In this document: piece by piece, positions 34,477-43,533 of the stretch | Numbering within the stretch: position 1 is the stretch's first letter | Layout of the letters: each line of letters begins with the position of its first letter | NCBI GenBank assembly: GCA_008107755.1 | Contig: VIRH01000058.1 | Span: 496,001 to 560,000, forward strand | Reading direction: 5' to 3' | DNA length: 64,000 nt | Source of the DNA: Rhodobacterales bacterium | Lineage (GTDB): Bacteria; Pseudomonadota; Alphaproteobacteria; Rhizobiales; Stappiaceae | The notes under the pieces: model-generated | What the model saw: the letters and a program-made list of their open reading frames with translations, nothing else | Told to the model about the DNA's origin: nothing | Database searches by the model: none | Made by a program: the position numbers and the translations under genes

Positions 34477-35285
34477 TGAGTTCGACCAGTACCGCCCTGG
34501 CCCGGAGCTTCGCATGCGATGAGACGCAGGCCTCTCCCCGCCCCCGTCGCATCCTCAGGGTTATTGAGCTTGGCACGCCGGAAGAGGCCGCCGAAGCAAC
34601 CGCCATGGAAATCGGTGCGTTCATTTGCTCGAAAGAGAACGCTGTGCTGGGTCTTGCGACCGGCCGCACCATGCTTCCGGTCTACGAGCATCTGTCGCAG
34701 TGGCACCGGACGCAAGACCTCCGCCTCGACCGCTGTACAAGCTTCAACCTCGACGAATATTGCGGTCTTCCGGATAACGACCCTTCGAGCTTCGTCAGCT
34801 ACATGCACAAGCACCTGTTCGAAAAGGTGGGAATGCCGCAGGCGGCGACGCATTTCCCCCCTGTCTCGGGCGCACCGCTTTTGCCCGAGGCCTATGACGA
34901 CAGCATCCGGCAAGCCGGCGGGATCGATCTTCAGCTGCTCGGCATCGGCCGCAACGGTCATATCGGCTTCAACGAGCCGGGCACCGATCCGGAAACGAAA
35001 ACCCATGTCGTGGAACTGGACGCCTCGACACGAGAGGCCAATGCAGGCGATTTCCCGGACGGCGCCGAAGTGCCGACGCACGCCGTGACCATGGGCATCA
35101 GCACGATCCTGTCAGCACGCCGGATCCTTCTTCTGGCAACCGGCGAAGGCAAGTCCGAAGCTCTTGAAACCGCCTTCAAGGCGCCCGTGTCACCGGATTG
35201 CCCGGCTTCCTTTCTTCAGCGCCACCCACATGTAACCGTCGTCTGCGACAGCGCAGCCGCTGCCGGATGCAAGGAGCTTTCATGA
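34473..35285 (+). CDS. nagB: Glucosamine-6-phosphate deaminase family protein
   Basis: A 270-residue NagB-family enzyme that converts glucosamine 6-phosphate to fructose 6-phosphate and ammonia. Motifs are LGLATGRTMLPVYEHL (phosphate loop, with R in place of the usual S/G), FNLDEYCGLP with the catalytic Asp, GIGRNGHIGFNEPG, and VPTHAVTMGISTIL. The first 30 residues are an extension rich in Ser/Pro; ATG 34476 is an alternative start. Its stop overlaps the gamma-glutamyltransferase gene. A nearby deacetylase or kinase is not seen, so a variant substrate, such as another amino-sugar phosphate, is possible. Confidence 0.88.
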   Translation: MMSSTSTALARSFACDETQASPRPRRILRVIELGTPEEAAEATAMEIGAFICSKENAVLGLATGRTMLPVYEHLSQWHRTQDLRLDRCTSFNLDEYCGLPDNDPSSFVSYMHKHLFEKVGMPQAATHFPPVSGAPLLPEAYDDSIRQAGGIDLQLLGIGRNGHIGFNEPGTDPETKTHVVELDASTREANAGDFPDGAEVPTHAVTMGISTILSARRILLLATGEGKSEALETAFKAPVSPDCPASFLQRHPHVTVVCDSAAAAGCKELS

Positions 35286-36886
35286 TCAGCAACGTCATCC
35301 GCCAGCGGGATTTCATGAAGACGGGAAAATCCGTAGCCATTTCCGCTAAAGCGATGATCGCGACCTCCCATCCCCAGGCGACCCAGGCTGGCCTCAGGAT
35401 TCTGGAAGACGGCGGCAATGCGGTCGATGCGGCGCTTGCGGCCGTCGCCCTTCAGGGGGTCATCGACCCGCATATGACCGGGATCGGCGGCGATTGTTTC
35501 GCGCTTTACTGTCCGGCAGGCGGCAGACCGGTCGCACTCAACGGCTCCGGCTATGCGCCAGCGGCAGCAACGCTTGAAAAGATGAACAGCTTCGGCTTCG
35601 ACACGATCCCCGACGGCTCGCCGCATGCGGTGACCATACCGGGAGCGGTCGACGCCTGGTGCCGGCTCAGCGAGCGATACGGCAAGGTCAGCCTGGAAGC
35701 GATCCTGTCACCGGCCATCGAGGCGGCCAGGGAAGGCTACGTCATCACGCCGCGCGTCGCGCTCGACTGGGCGCGCTACGCGGACCGGCTGACGCCCTAT
35801 CCCGCATCTGCCAAACAGTTCCTGCCCGGTGGCAAGCCCCCCACCCTCGGCGATCGCCTGACCAATCCGGCACTCGCTGCCACCTTGCAGCGGATTGCCG
35901 CCGAAGGCCGCAGCGCCTTCTACGAAGGGGAGGTTGCCGAAGACATGGTCAACACGCTGGCCAGCGCCGGCGGACTGCATTCGCTGGAGGACTTCTCCTC
36001 CTTCAGCTCTTTCGAGACCGATCCGATCTCGGCGCGCTATGGCGACTACGACCTGTTCGAATGTCCGCCCAACGGCCAGGGCCTGGCCGCTCTCATCATG
36101 GCCCGTATTCTCGACGGCTTCGATCTCTCCTTTGACGCCCTGTCGGAGACTGACCGCATTCACCTCTTCGCGGAAGCAACCAAGGCGGCCTATCGGCAAC
36201 GGGACCTATACATCGCCGACCCGAACGCCATGGAGCAGTCGGTCGAAGATCTTCTATCCGAAGATTTCATCAAGTCGTTGCGTGCGGCGATCGACATGAA
36301 CAGGGCCTCGCCTGTGGAAGCGTTCGACATGCCGATCCACCGCGATACGGTCTATGTCAGCGTTGTCGATGAAGACGGCAACGCCATCTCCCTGATCAAT
36401 TCGATCTTTTTCGCCTTCGGCAGTGGCATCTATGCACCGAAGGCTGGCGTCCTTTTCCAGAACCGCGGCACCGGCTTTTCTCTTGAGCCGGGGCATCCGA
36501 ACGTCATTGCCCCGCGCAAGCGCCCATTCCACACCATCATTCCCGCAATGGTGCTTCAGGACGGAAAGCCGGTCATGTGCTACGGCGTCATGGGTGGCCA
36601 GTATCAGGCGCTCGGCCATGTCCACATCCTGTCGCAAATCGCGGACCGCGGGTTTGATGTTCAAATGGCAAGCGACCAGCCGCGTTCGTTCTTCACAGAA
36701 GGGGCTCTGTCGCTCGAGCCGACCATTTCGCCCGAAATCAAGCAGGACCTCGAGAAACGCGGCCACAAGACAGTCTGGGCGGACGAACCGCTGGGCGGTT
36801 GCCAGGCCATCTGGATCGATCGCGGGCGGGGCGTGCTGTGGGGCGCGTCCGACCACCGCAAGGACGGCGTCGCCCTGGGGTACTAA
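35282..36886 (+). CDS. ggt: Gamma-glutamyltransferase family Ntn-hydrolase
   Basis: A 534-residue GGT-family protein. The nucleophile Thr that is freed by self-cleavage is in HRDTVYVSVVDEDGNAISLI, near residue 353. The glycine-rich GVMGGQYQALGHVH block lies toward the C-terminus, and the large-subunit signature DGGNAVDAALAAVALQGVIDPHMTGIGGD is at the start. There is no signal peptide, so unlike E. coli Ggt it should be cytoplasmic. It would hydrolyse a gamma-glutamyl or similar amide after import. The ATG at 35282 overlaps the nagB stop. Confidence 0.9.
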   Translation: MISNVIRQRDFMKTGKSVAISAKAMIATSHPQATQAGLRILEDGGNAVDAALAAVALQGVIDPHMTGIGGDCFALYCPAGGRPVALNGSGYAPAAATLEKMNSFGFDTIPDGSPHAVTIPGAVDAWCRLSERYGKVSLEAILSPAIEAAREGYVITPRVALDWARYADRLTPYPASAKQFLPGGKPPTLGDRLTNPALAATLQRIAAEGRSAFYEGEVAEDMVNTLASAGGLHSLEDFSSFSSFETDPISARYGDYDLFECPPNGQGLAALIMARILDGFDLSFDALSETDRIHLFAEATKAAYRQRDLYIADPNAMEQSVEDLLSEDFIKSLRAAIDMNRASPVEAFDMPIHRDTVYVSVVDEDGNAISLINSIFFAFGSGIYAPKAGVLFQNRGTGFSLEPGHPNVIAPRKRPFHTIIPAMVLQDGKPVMCYGVMGGQYQALGHVHILSQIADRGFDVQMASDQPRSFFTEGALSLEPTISPEIKQDLEKRGHKTVWADEPLGGCQAIWIDRGRGVLWGASDHRKDGVALGY

Positions 36887-36888
36887 TC

Positions 36889-38520
36889 ATGGAAAAGAAC
36901 ACCGTCGTCGCCATTTCGAACCTCAGCCTCAAGCTGCCGCCCGGCGGAGACCGGGAGTTCGCACTGAAGGACATGTCGCTTGATCTCAATGCGAACGAGA
37001 TCGTCTGCATCGTCGGGGAATCGGGTTCCGGCAAGTCCCTGTGCGCACAAGCGCTCATGGGCCTGCTACCAAAAGCGATCCGCATTGCCGGCGGTCAGGC
37101 GCTGCACGGAGATCTGGATCTCCTGAAGGCCAGCCAGGAGCAGATGCGCGCCGTTCGCGGGGCCCGAATCTCGATGATCTTTCAGGAACCCATGACCGCG
37201 CTCAACCCGTCGATGAGGATCGGCGAGCAAATTGCGGAAGTGTTCGAGGCCCATGGCCTGCTGACGCCGCCCGAACGCCGCCGGCGCGCGCTTGACCTTG
37301 CCAGGGAAGTGCATCTGCCGGACCCGGAAAAGCTTCTGGATGCCTACCCTCATCAGTTGTCCGGCGGGCAGCGACAAAGGGCGATGATCGCCATGGCGCT
37401 TGCGCTGGAACCCGAACTGATCATCGCGGATGAGCCGACAACCGCGCTTGACGTGACAACCCAGGCTCAGGTGCTGAAGCTGATCCGCGAAATCCAGCAG
37501 CGGCGCGGGACGGCGGTGATGTTCATCACCCACGACTTCGGCGTGGTGGCCGATATCGCAGACCGCGTGCTCGTTCTCAAGCGTGGCATCGTCGTGGAAC
37601 AGGGCAGCGTCGACGAGGTGCTGGAATCCCCGAAAGATCCTTATACGAAGGCCCTTCTGGCAGCCGTCCCGACCGGCACTCCGCGTCCGCCCGAAGACGC
37701 AGTGTTCAAGAAGCCAGCCCTTGAGGTTCGCAACCTGATGAAAACCTACAGGTCGCGGTCCGGGCTCATGGGACAGGTGCGCGAAGTTCTGGCCGTCGAC
37801 GACGTCAGCTTTTCAATAGCGCGGGGCGAAACGCTGGGGCTGGTGGGCGAATCCGGATCCGGCAAGTCCAGCATCGCACGGCTCGTCACCCGCATCACGG
37901 AACCGGACAGCGGTGCCATTGAGCTGAACGGCGCCTCGTTCTCGGACATGAAGGGGGCTGACCTTCGCAAGGGGCGCAGCCGGATCCAGATGATCTTTCA
38001 GGACCCCTTCGCCTCGCTCAACCCCAAACGCTCCGTCGGACTTTCCATTGCCGATGGTCCGATGGCGCGCGGCCTACCGAAGCGTCAGGCGCTGGCAACG
38101 GCGCGCGAACTGATGGATCTGGTCGGTCTGACGCCGGATGCCGTCGACCGTCTGCCGCATGAATTCTCCGGCGGCCAGCGTCAGCGCATCGGCATTGCAC
38201 GCGCTCTTGCACTGGAGCCGGATGTCATCATCGCCGACGAAGCGGTTTCGGCTCTCGATGTCACGGTCCAGGCACATGTGCTGGAGTTGCTTTCCGAGCT
38301 GAAAACAAAGCTGGACCTTGCGATGCTGTTCATCACGCATGACCTGCATGTCGCCGCACAGGTCTGCGACCGCCTCGCCGTCATGCGACGGGGCAAGATC
38401 GTCGAGCTTGGCTCGACGGCCCAGATTTTCTCCGACCCGCAAGACGAATACACCCGCACGCTACTTTCTGCGATCCCGGGTATGGGGCACACTCAAAAAG
38501 AGGTTTCGCCTCTCTCCTGA
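36889..38520 (+). CDS. Fused double ATPase of a dipeptide-type ABC transporter (DppD-DppF)
   Basis: A 543-residue protein with two ABC ATPase domains. The first (residues 5-260) has GESGSGKS, LSGGQRQRAMIAMAL and LIIADEPTTALD. The second (about 275-530) has GESGSGKS, FSGGQRQRIGIARAL and VIIADEAVSALD. Both carry an FQEPMTALNPS/FQDPFASLNPK Q-loop. All catalytic motifs are intact. It starts at the ATG at 36889, two bases after the GGT stop. It should energise the A-B-C components encoded on the opposite strand, so the transporter is split across the divergon. Confidence 0.94.
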   Translation: MEKNTVVAISNLSLKLPPGGDREFALKDMSLDLNANEIVCIVGESGSGKSLCAQALMGLLPKAIRIAGGQALHGDLDLLKASQEQMRAVRGARISMIFQEPMTALNPSMRIGEQIAEVFEAHGLLTPPERRRRALDLAREVHLPDPEKLLDAYPHQLSGGQRQRAMIAMALALEPELIIADEPTTALDVTTQAQVLKLIREIQQRRGTAVMFITHDFGVVADIADRVLVLKRGIVVEQGSVDEVLESPKDPYTKALLAAVPTGTPRPPEDAVFKKPALEVRNLMKTYRSRSGLMGQVREVLAVDDVSFSIARGETLGLVGESGSGKSSIARLVTRITEPDSGAIELNGASFSDMKGADLRKGRSRIQMIFQDPFASLNPKRSVGLSIADGPMARGLPKRQALATARELMDLVGLTPDAVDRLPHEFSGGQRQRIGIARALALEPDVIIADEAVSALDVTVQAHVLELLSELKTKLDLAMLFITHDLHVAAQVCDRLAVMRRGKIVELGSTAQIFSDPQDEYTRTLLSAIPGMGHTQKEVSPLS

Positions 38521-38672
38521 GGCGGGACTCCCTACCCTTTAGTCGTCATTGCTTTGGCACGCTTCGCTCAAAAAGCCATAGACGGCCAGATTGCGCGCGT
38601 CATGCAACAGCGGCAACTCACGTATTCGCTCGTGAGACTGGAAGATATAACTGGACTGGGCAGATGGGATGA

Positions 38673-38762
38673 TGGCGGAGAGGAAGGGATTCGAACCCTC
38701 GAGACGGTTGCCCGTCTACTCCCTTAGCAGGGGAGCGCCTTCGACCACTCGGCCACCTCTCC
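38673..38762 (-). tRNA. tRNA-Ser (anticodon GCU)
   Basis: A 90-base serine tRNA with acceptor stem GGAGAGG/CCTCTCC, discriminator G and encoded CCA. The anticodon loop is CTGCTAA (anticodon GCT). A long variable arm (GTAGACGGGCAACCGTCTC) and the TPsiC loop GGTTCGAATCC are present. Confidence 0.97.
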
Positions 38763-38990
38763 GGTCCGTTCCGTTTAGAGGCGGAAGCCTTGCAGATCAA
38801 GGCGTTTTTTTTCGTGTTCTGCGTTTTTCCCCGCTTGCGTGCCTGGCTTGGCGTGTGAATTCGATTTGCCGACGTGGCCGCCGCCCCCTCACATTCCCGC
38901 CTTTCACATCCGCTCACCGCGTTGCCCTCAAAACGGACAAAGTGTTGTCGTTGAAATCTGTGGGTGTGATGACGGGTCGGGATGTGACGG

Positions 38991-39725
38991 TTGGGCGGTG
39001 CGTGGGGCCTTGATGTCGACAGGTTGGTCGCCGAGCGATTCCCCTGGGTGTGTGCCCTCCTTCTGCATGTCATGCTGTTCGTGATGCTGGCGGATCAATT
39101 GACCGGCATGCCGATGCCACCGCAGGTGCTTCCGGAAGCGGTTGAAGTCGAAATCTTCTTGCCGCAAGTCTCCGCCCCCGACGATCCGAAGCGCGCGGAA
39201 GTTCAATCGCAAGATATCGCGCCCGCAACGGCTGCAAATCCTGCCTGGGCTGCGGCGAGCAGGGGAGACGTCAGCGAAGAGAAGGAAATTCCAGACGCCT
39301 CGATCAATTCGGGCGTTCGGGACGATGAAGCTGCGACGGGAAGCTGGAAGACGGCGACGCGGATGCTTGGCGGGTCGGTACTTGCCGATCCCCGCTCCGC
39401 GGCGGCACGCGAGCGACTGGCAACGCTTGCGGATGGCGACAGGATCGAGCAGATCTGCGCGCTCGAGGCGATGGAGCAGGTGCGTGAGCGGGAGGCTGGT
39501 TTTCAGCCGACTCGTGTCGTGCCCTAAGCGCTGCGTGGCACCTCGTTGAAGGATAACGAGCTGTATGCCCCGGCCGCGGCGCTGCGGAGCAAATACGTCT
39601 GGTATGAACTTGCCTACAGATGCCGTTTTGACGGTGAAGGCGTGGTCACGGCCTTCGCCTATTCCATGGGTGCCGAAATAGATCGTTCGCTCTGGGATGA
39701 ACTTGGCCTCGCCCCGATCCACTGA
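38991..39725 (+). pseudogene. DUF930 family protein interrupted by an in-frame stop
   Basis: One frame encodes an N-terminal membrane anchor (VCALLLHVMLFVMLADQL), a Pro/Ala-rich linker, and the start of a DUF930 domain (LADGDRIEQICALEAMEQVRE). TAA at 39525 then follows RVVP. The same frame continues without interruption: ALRGTSLKDNELYAPAAALR, KYVWYELAYRCRFDG and WDELGLAPIH to TGA at 39723, which is the rest of the domain. A single TAC to TAA change (Tyr to stop) would explain it. It may be a real nonsense allele, a sequencing error, or a read-through site. Confidence 0.75.
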
Positions 39726-39817
39726 TTACTGGCATAGCAATCGACCATGTGGACGCGGCAGGCTGCAAGAGCTGCCGCGTCAGAGAGTAACAAAACGTTC
39801 GATTGCGACGGCCGGCC

Positions 39818-40087
39818 TCAATGCATCGACAGCCATTCGCGGGCGGAGCGCTGTGCTTCGGCGATTTCGGCCGAACTCATTTCGCTCGAGAGTTCCTTGC
39901 GATACTGCACGGCGTCGCGATTGCCCTTGAGGGCTGCGATGTTGAACCATTTGTGCGCCGTGACGAGATCGACACCGCCGTGGCGACCGCTGGCGCTGTC
40001 GAGGCCCATCTGGAAGAGAATATCTGCGGTGACGGGCTTCTCGCCCATGGCGGCCATGTCGGCCGAGTTAATTTCAAAACGAGCCAT
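39818..40087 (-). CDS. Sel1-repeat small protein
   Basis: An 89-residue protein with one or two Sel1-type helical repeats (LFQMGLDSASGRHGGVDLVTAHKWFNIAALKGNRDAVQYRKEL). Such small Sel1 proteins are common in Hyphomicrobiales and are thought to mediate protein contacts. No signal peptide, so cytoplasmic. The C-terminal REWLSMH tail is helical. Function unknown. It stands alone, convergent with the DUF930 remnant. Confidence 0.85.
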   Translation of the reverse strand: MARFEINSADMAAMGEKPVTADILFQMGLDSASGRHGGVDLVTAHKWFNIAALKGNRDAVQYRKELSSEMSSAEIAEAQRSAREWLSMH

Positions 40088-40503
40088 GATGCTCCCCTTT
40101 TCGTGTCTGCGTGACTTTCCCAGAGCCTACCGGCCGGACGGCCGTCCCACTCTGTTGGTCTTGTTCCGGTCAGCTTGTGCGTGGCTGAACAAACCAGAAC
40201 ATCCCTGAACCTGAAACGCAGGCGTCGTTGAAACTTACGCCGTCGTTTCTTGGGTTTTACTTCATCAGGAGCAGTTAAAGAGCCCGTTAAAAGACACGTT
40301 TAACGTAAAACGAACAAAACCTTAAATAAGTCCGAATTTAAGGTTCCGGCAATCATATCGTCGAGAATTTCCCTTTCAAATCAATCCAATTTTTCGAAAA
40401 TTTGAAGAAGCCAATCAACGAACTGTTCACCAAGGATTGCTTTCTCGCAAAATCATCCAGGTGAATTTTCCCGGTTTCTTCCGGGTGTTTCGATTGTCGG
40501 CGG
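40088..40503. other. AT-rich intergenic region with inverted repeats
   Basis: No gene is seen in this 416-base stretch. It is notably AT-rich compared with its surroundings. CGTTAAA / TTTAACG (40285-40305) and CCTTAAAT / ATTTAAGG (40320-40343) form two hairpins in a row. These may be terminators or regulatory sites for the flanking minus-strand genes. Confidence 0.5.
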
Positions 40504-41220
40504 TCAACGCGCCCGCTGGCCGAAGAGAACGCCTTGCTGGTCCTTGTCCTTGTCGAGCGCCATTTTCTCGCGTTCCTCGCGGGCAAGTGCCAGGCCCTTC
40601 TGCACCGCCTCGCGGGCCTCCAGCCGTTCTTTCCATGCCTTCACGTTCGGGAAGTCCTTTTCGAGATCCATCCCCTGTCGCTCCCAGCTCTGGGCCCAGC
40701 CGAGAATGGCCATGTCGGCGATGGTGTATTCGCCCGCGGCGACAAAGTCCTGCCCCTCCAGCCGACGATTCAGGACGCCGTAAAGCCGGTGCGTCTCGTT
40801 GAGATAGCGTTCCATCGCGTAGGGCAGCTTTTCGGGCGCGTAGACGCGGAAATGATGGTTCTGGCCCAACATCGGACCAAAGCCGCCCATCTGCCACATG
40901 AGCCACTCTTCCGTCTCGACGCGCTTGCGCTCATCCTGCGGATAGAACTTTCCGAACTTGCGTCCGAGATATTGCAGGATCGCGCCGGATTCGAAGACGG
41001 AAATCGGCTCGCCGTCCGGCCCTTCCGGATCAATGATCGCGGGCATGCGGTTGTTGGGCGAAAAGGACAGGAAGTGTGGATCGAACTGGTCGCCCTTGCC
41101 GATATTGATCAGCTTCAGATCATAGGGAACGCCAAGCTCCTCCAGCATAATGGAGATCTTCCACCCGTTCGGCGTTGGCCAGTAGTAGAGTTCGATCGGC
41201 TTGTGTTGCGGTACTGTCAT
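40504..41220 (-). CDS. Glutathione S-transferase, Nu class (YghU/YfcG-like)
   Basis: A 238-residue GST. The thioredoxin-fold N-domain has the Nu-class T16-P17-N18 catalytic motif (WPTPNGWKISIMLEELG), NNRMPAI with the cis-Pro, and FESGAILQYLG for gamma-glutamyl binding. The all-helical C-domain contains FVAAGEYTIADMAILGW. Nu-class enzymes act as disulfide-bond reductases with two glutathiones. It is a single gene with a long AT-rich downstream region. Confidence 0.92.
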   Translation of the reverse strand: MTVPQHKPIELYYWPTPNGWKISIMLEELGVPYDLKLINIGKGDQFDPHFLSFSPNNRMPAIIDPEGPDGEPISVFESGAILQYLGRKFGKFYPQDERKRVETEEWLMWQMGGFGPMLGQNHHFRVYAPEKLPYAMERYLNETHRLYGVLNRRLEGQDFVAAGEYTIADMAILGWAQSWERQGMDLEKDFPNVKAWKERLEAREAVQKGLALAREEREKMALDKDKDQQGVLFGQRAR

Positions 41221-41267
41221 GAGTGCCTCGCTTGACTTGCGGTCCCAGCCTGCATCAGCGCGGTGTT

Positions 41268-41744
41268 TCAGGAAAGCATCTTCTTGTAGCCCAGGTGGCT
41301 CTGGTCGAACCCCAATGCCCGGTAAAAGTGATGCGACCCTTCCCGCTCGCGGTTCGAGGTCAGCTGGATCATGCAGGCACCAGCGTCGCGCGCAAGTGTC
41401 TCGGCGTGCTCCATCATCAGCCGACCTATGCCGCTGCCCCGCTTGTCAGAGCGCACATGCACGCTTTCCAGCTCCACACGCGGTCGTCCCCTGAACGCGA
41501 GTCCTTTCAAGAAATGGATCTGATAGGTGCCGACGATCTCACCTGCCTGGTCAAGCGCGACATGGATGGACATTTCGGGCGCCTGAAGCATTGCTTCGTA
41601 TGCGGGTCGATAGTCTTCCCAGTTCGCAAACTCCGCACCCTTGCGCATCCCGACCGCTCCCGCATTGATGATCGCCACGATCTCACGCAAGTGTTCCGGC
41701 CTGGCAAGGGTCATTTCAATTTCTGACCGTCGCGTTGCTTCCAA
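41268..41744 (-). CDS. GNAT-family N-acetyltransferase
   Basis: A 158-residue acetyltransferase. The acetyl-CoA binding motif is VRSDKRGSGIGRLMMEHAE (the R/Q-x-x-G-x-G/A signature). The usual late strand/helix follows in the SHHFYRALGFDQSH segment. Its substrate cannot be predicted. Starts at ATG 41744 or 41714; the second matches the family start better. Confidence 0.88.
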   Translation of the reverse strand: MEATRRSEIEMTLARPEHLREIVAIINAGAVGMRKGAEFANWEDYRPAYEAMLQAPEMSIHVALDQAGEIVGTYQIHFLKGLAFRGRPRVELESVHVRSDKRGSGIGRLMMEHAETLARDAGACMIQLTSNREREGSHHFYRALGFDQSHLGYKKMLS

Positions 41745-41792
41745 GTCATCAAGCCTTTCGTCTTCGGACCAAGCCGGTTTTCGGCGGCAGGG

Positions 41793-43340
41793 CTACTGGC
41801 AGCGGGCATCGGACGGAGCAAGCTCGGCAACGCCCCACCAGGTGGTGCGCCATCCCTCCGGTTTCCACGCATGTGGCCAGGAGCCGGTCAGATATGTCGC
41901 GGTCAGCGGCGCCCCGCCTTCACCGAAAGCCACCCTTGCGAAGCGTTCCATCGCCGGCGCCTTCGGTTCCTTGCCACCCTCTTCCCAGATGAAGAAGCAT
42001 TTGTCGCGCGGGGGCGTTCTTGCCGGGATGGCCCTGGTTGCCACGCGTGCATCGGGAAACAGCATGCGCAGGTTACCGCCGGTGTAGCCATCATCAGCGA
42101 TCAGCGTTGCTTCATCCGCGCCGCGTAGTGACAGCGGCGCTCGCAGGTCTTCATAGGGCTTCATGTGCCGGCAGTTGCCGCCGCACCAGAACCGGTCCGG
42201 TGCGAAGAGGGGCGGAATACGCGCTGCAAAGGCAACGGCGGCAAAGGCAATCACGATCACCGCCAGCCAGCGCCATTGCCTCTTGAAGCCGAAACGCTCC
42301 AGATCGGCAAACAGAAAGATGGGCAAGAGAAGCATCAACGGATGCATGTGCCGCTCTTTCACATAGGTTGCCCCGGTGATGATGATCATCACCGCCGTCA
42401 GAAGAATGATTGCGATGACGGTGCGCCCGCACAGGCGCGCGACGTCACTGACCGGTGCCTCGCGGGTCCCGCGACCGAGATATCGCGGCCAGAAGAGAAG
42501 CAGCAGCACCGGCACGAGGGGAACGGAAAAGCCCAAAAGGCCAAAGGCGAGTTTTCCAAGCCCCTCCCCGGCCCGCAGGAGATGGGGCGTCTCGGAGGCG
42601 ACCCCCATGGTCTGGGAAACGGACGAGAGCAGCTTCAGCCCTTCGCTCAGGATCCACCATGCATAGGGGCTGTAAACGAGCGCGGCGGCAAATGGCACCA
42701 GTAGAAGCCCGAGGAGCCGCAGCTTGCCCCGCCATGCCGTGTCGCTGAGCGCCGCAAGCAGCAGGGCGACAACAAAAACCGGGTAGGAATGCTTGCCCAG
42801 AAGCCCGGCGCCGGCCGCCAGTCCGAACAGCAGATAGAAGCCGAGGCGTCCGGTCTCCAGGGCCTTGATGAAGAGATACGCGCTCATTGCGCATGCGGTC
42901 GTCAGAACCACCGTGTGGGTGACGCCCTCATGCAGGTTCCAGCCGAACTGGTAGAAGAGTGAATAGGAAAAGGCGCAAAGCGCGGCCAGTCTCGGATCGG
43001 ATATCGCCTTGCGCGCAATCAGGAACAGAAAGACCGCTGCAACGGAGATCAGGCCGTATTTGAGGAAAAGCGCCGCCTGAACCGTCGGTCCGAAAACCTG
43101 CTGGGACGACCAGAGCAGCCATTCGTAGAGCGGCGGCTGGCGCAGCATGTACCCCGCATCAAGGGTCTGGACGAGCACGTTTTCGAACATGTCGTCGGTG
43201 CCCAGAACCGGCGTGTTCAGCGCGCGCAGCAGGAGATGACACAGCCCCCAGGCAGCGACGATCGCCCAGACGCCAAGCGGGGTCGCATAAAACGGGGGGC
43301 TGACGGAAGTCGGATTACCGGCGGAAGTCATGAGGCTCAA
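41793..43340 (-). CDS. Membrane glycosyltransferase of the GT39/ArnT-like (PMT) family
   Basis: A 515-residue protein with about 10-12 membrane helices. The first periplasmic loop carries the acidic catalytic residues (TDDMFENVLVQTLDAGYMLRQPPLYEWLLW), as in PMT/ArnT enzymes that use polyprenyl-phosphate sugars. The C-terminal 120 residues form a periplasmic domain. It probably transfers a sugar to lipid A, a glycan or a protein; the acceptor is unknown. It is 48 bases upstream (in transcription sense) of the GNAT gene. Confidence 0.85.
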   Translation of the reverse strand: MSLMTSAGNPTSVSPPFYATPLGVWAIVAAWGLCHLLLRALNTPVLGTDDMFENVLVQTLDAGYMLRQPPLYEWLLWSSQQVFGPTVQAALFLKYGLISVAAVFLFLIARKAISDPRLAALCAFSYSLFYQFGWNLHEGVTHTVVLTTACAMSAYLFIKALETGRLGFYLLFGLAAGAGLLGKHSYPVFVVALLLAALSDTAWRGKLRLLGLLLVPFAAALVYSPYAWWILSEGLKLLSSVSQTMGVASETPHLLRAGEGLGKLAFGLLGFSVPLVPVLLLLFWPRYLGRGTREAPVSDVARLCGRTVIAIILLTAVMIIITGATYVKERHMHPLMLLLPIFLFADLERFGFKRQWRWLAVIVIAFAAVAFAARIPPLFAPDRFWCGGNCRHMKPYEDLRAPLSLRGADEATLIADDGYTGGNLRMLFPDARVATRAIPARTPPRDKCFFIWEEGGKEPKAPAMERFARVAFGEGGAPLTATYLTGSWPHAWKPEGWRTTWWGVAELAPSDARCQ

Positions 43341-43484
43341 AGGCTGATGAAACGTCGCTGAGCCGTTTAGCGCATTTGAGCGCGGTTTCCTAGCGACAGG
43401 CGCCTTGCCTGCCGACTTCTTTCAGCCCGCAATGAACAAATTGCCCCGAGACCGGTGTGTCACCGTACCTGAGGTTCGGCGGAC

Positions 43485-43516
43485 GAAAAGCCTCGGCAGG
43501 CGCAACGCGCCTGCCG
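43485..43516 (-). terminator. Intrinsic terminator of gatB
   Basis: On the minus strand, arms CGGCAGGCGC and GCGCCTGCCG (10 perfect pairs, 3-base loop) are followed by AGGCTTTTCG. It lies about 18 bases after the gatB stop. Confidence 0.85.
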
Positions 43517-43533
43517 ATGGATCACAAAAGGTC

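Noticed and set aside
38507-38524. CGCCTC / GAGGCG hairpin at the end of the double ATPase gene
   Set aside because: Short stem overlapping the stop codon and no T-run; not convincing as a terminator.
40275-40304. TTAA pairs resembling CtrA binding sites
   Set aside because: The spacing is 8 or 9 bases, not the 7 expected for TTAA-N7-TTAA.
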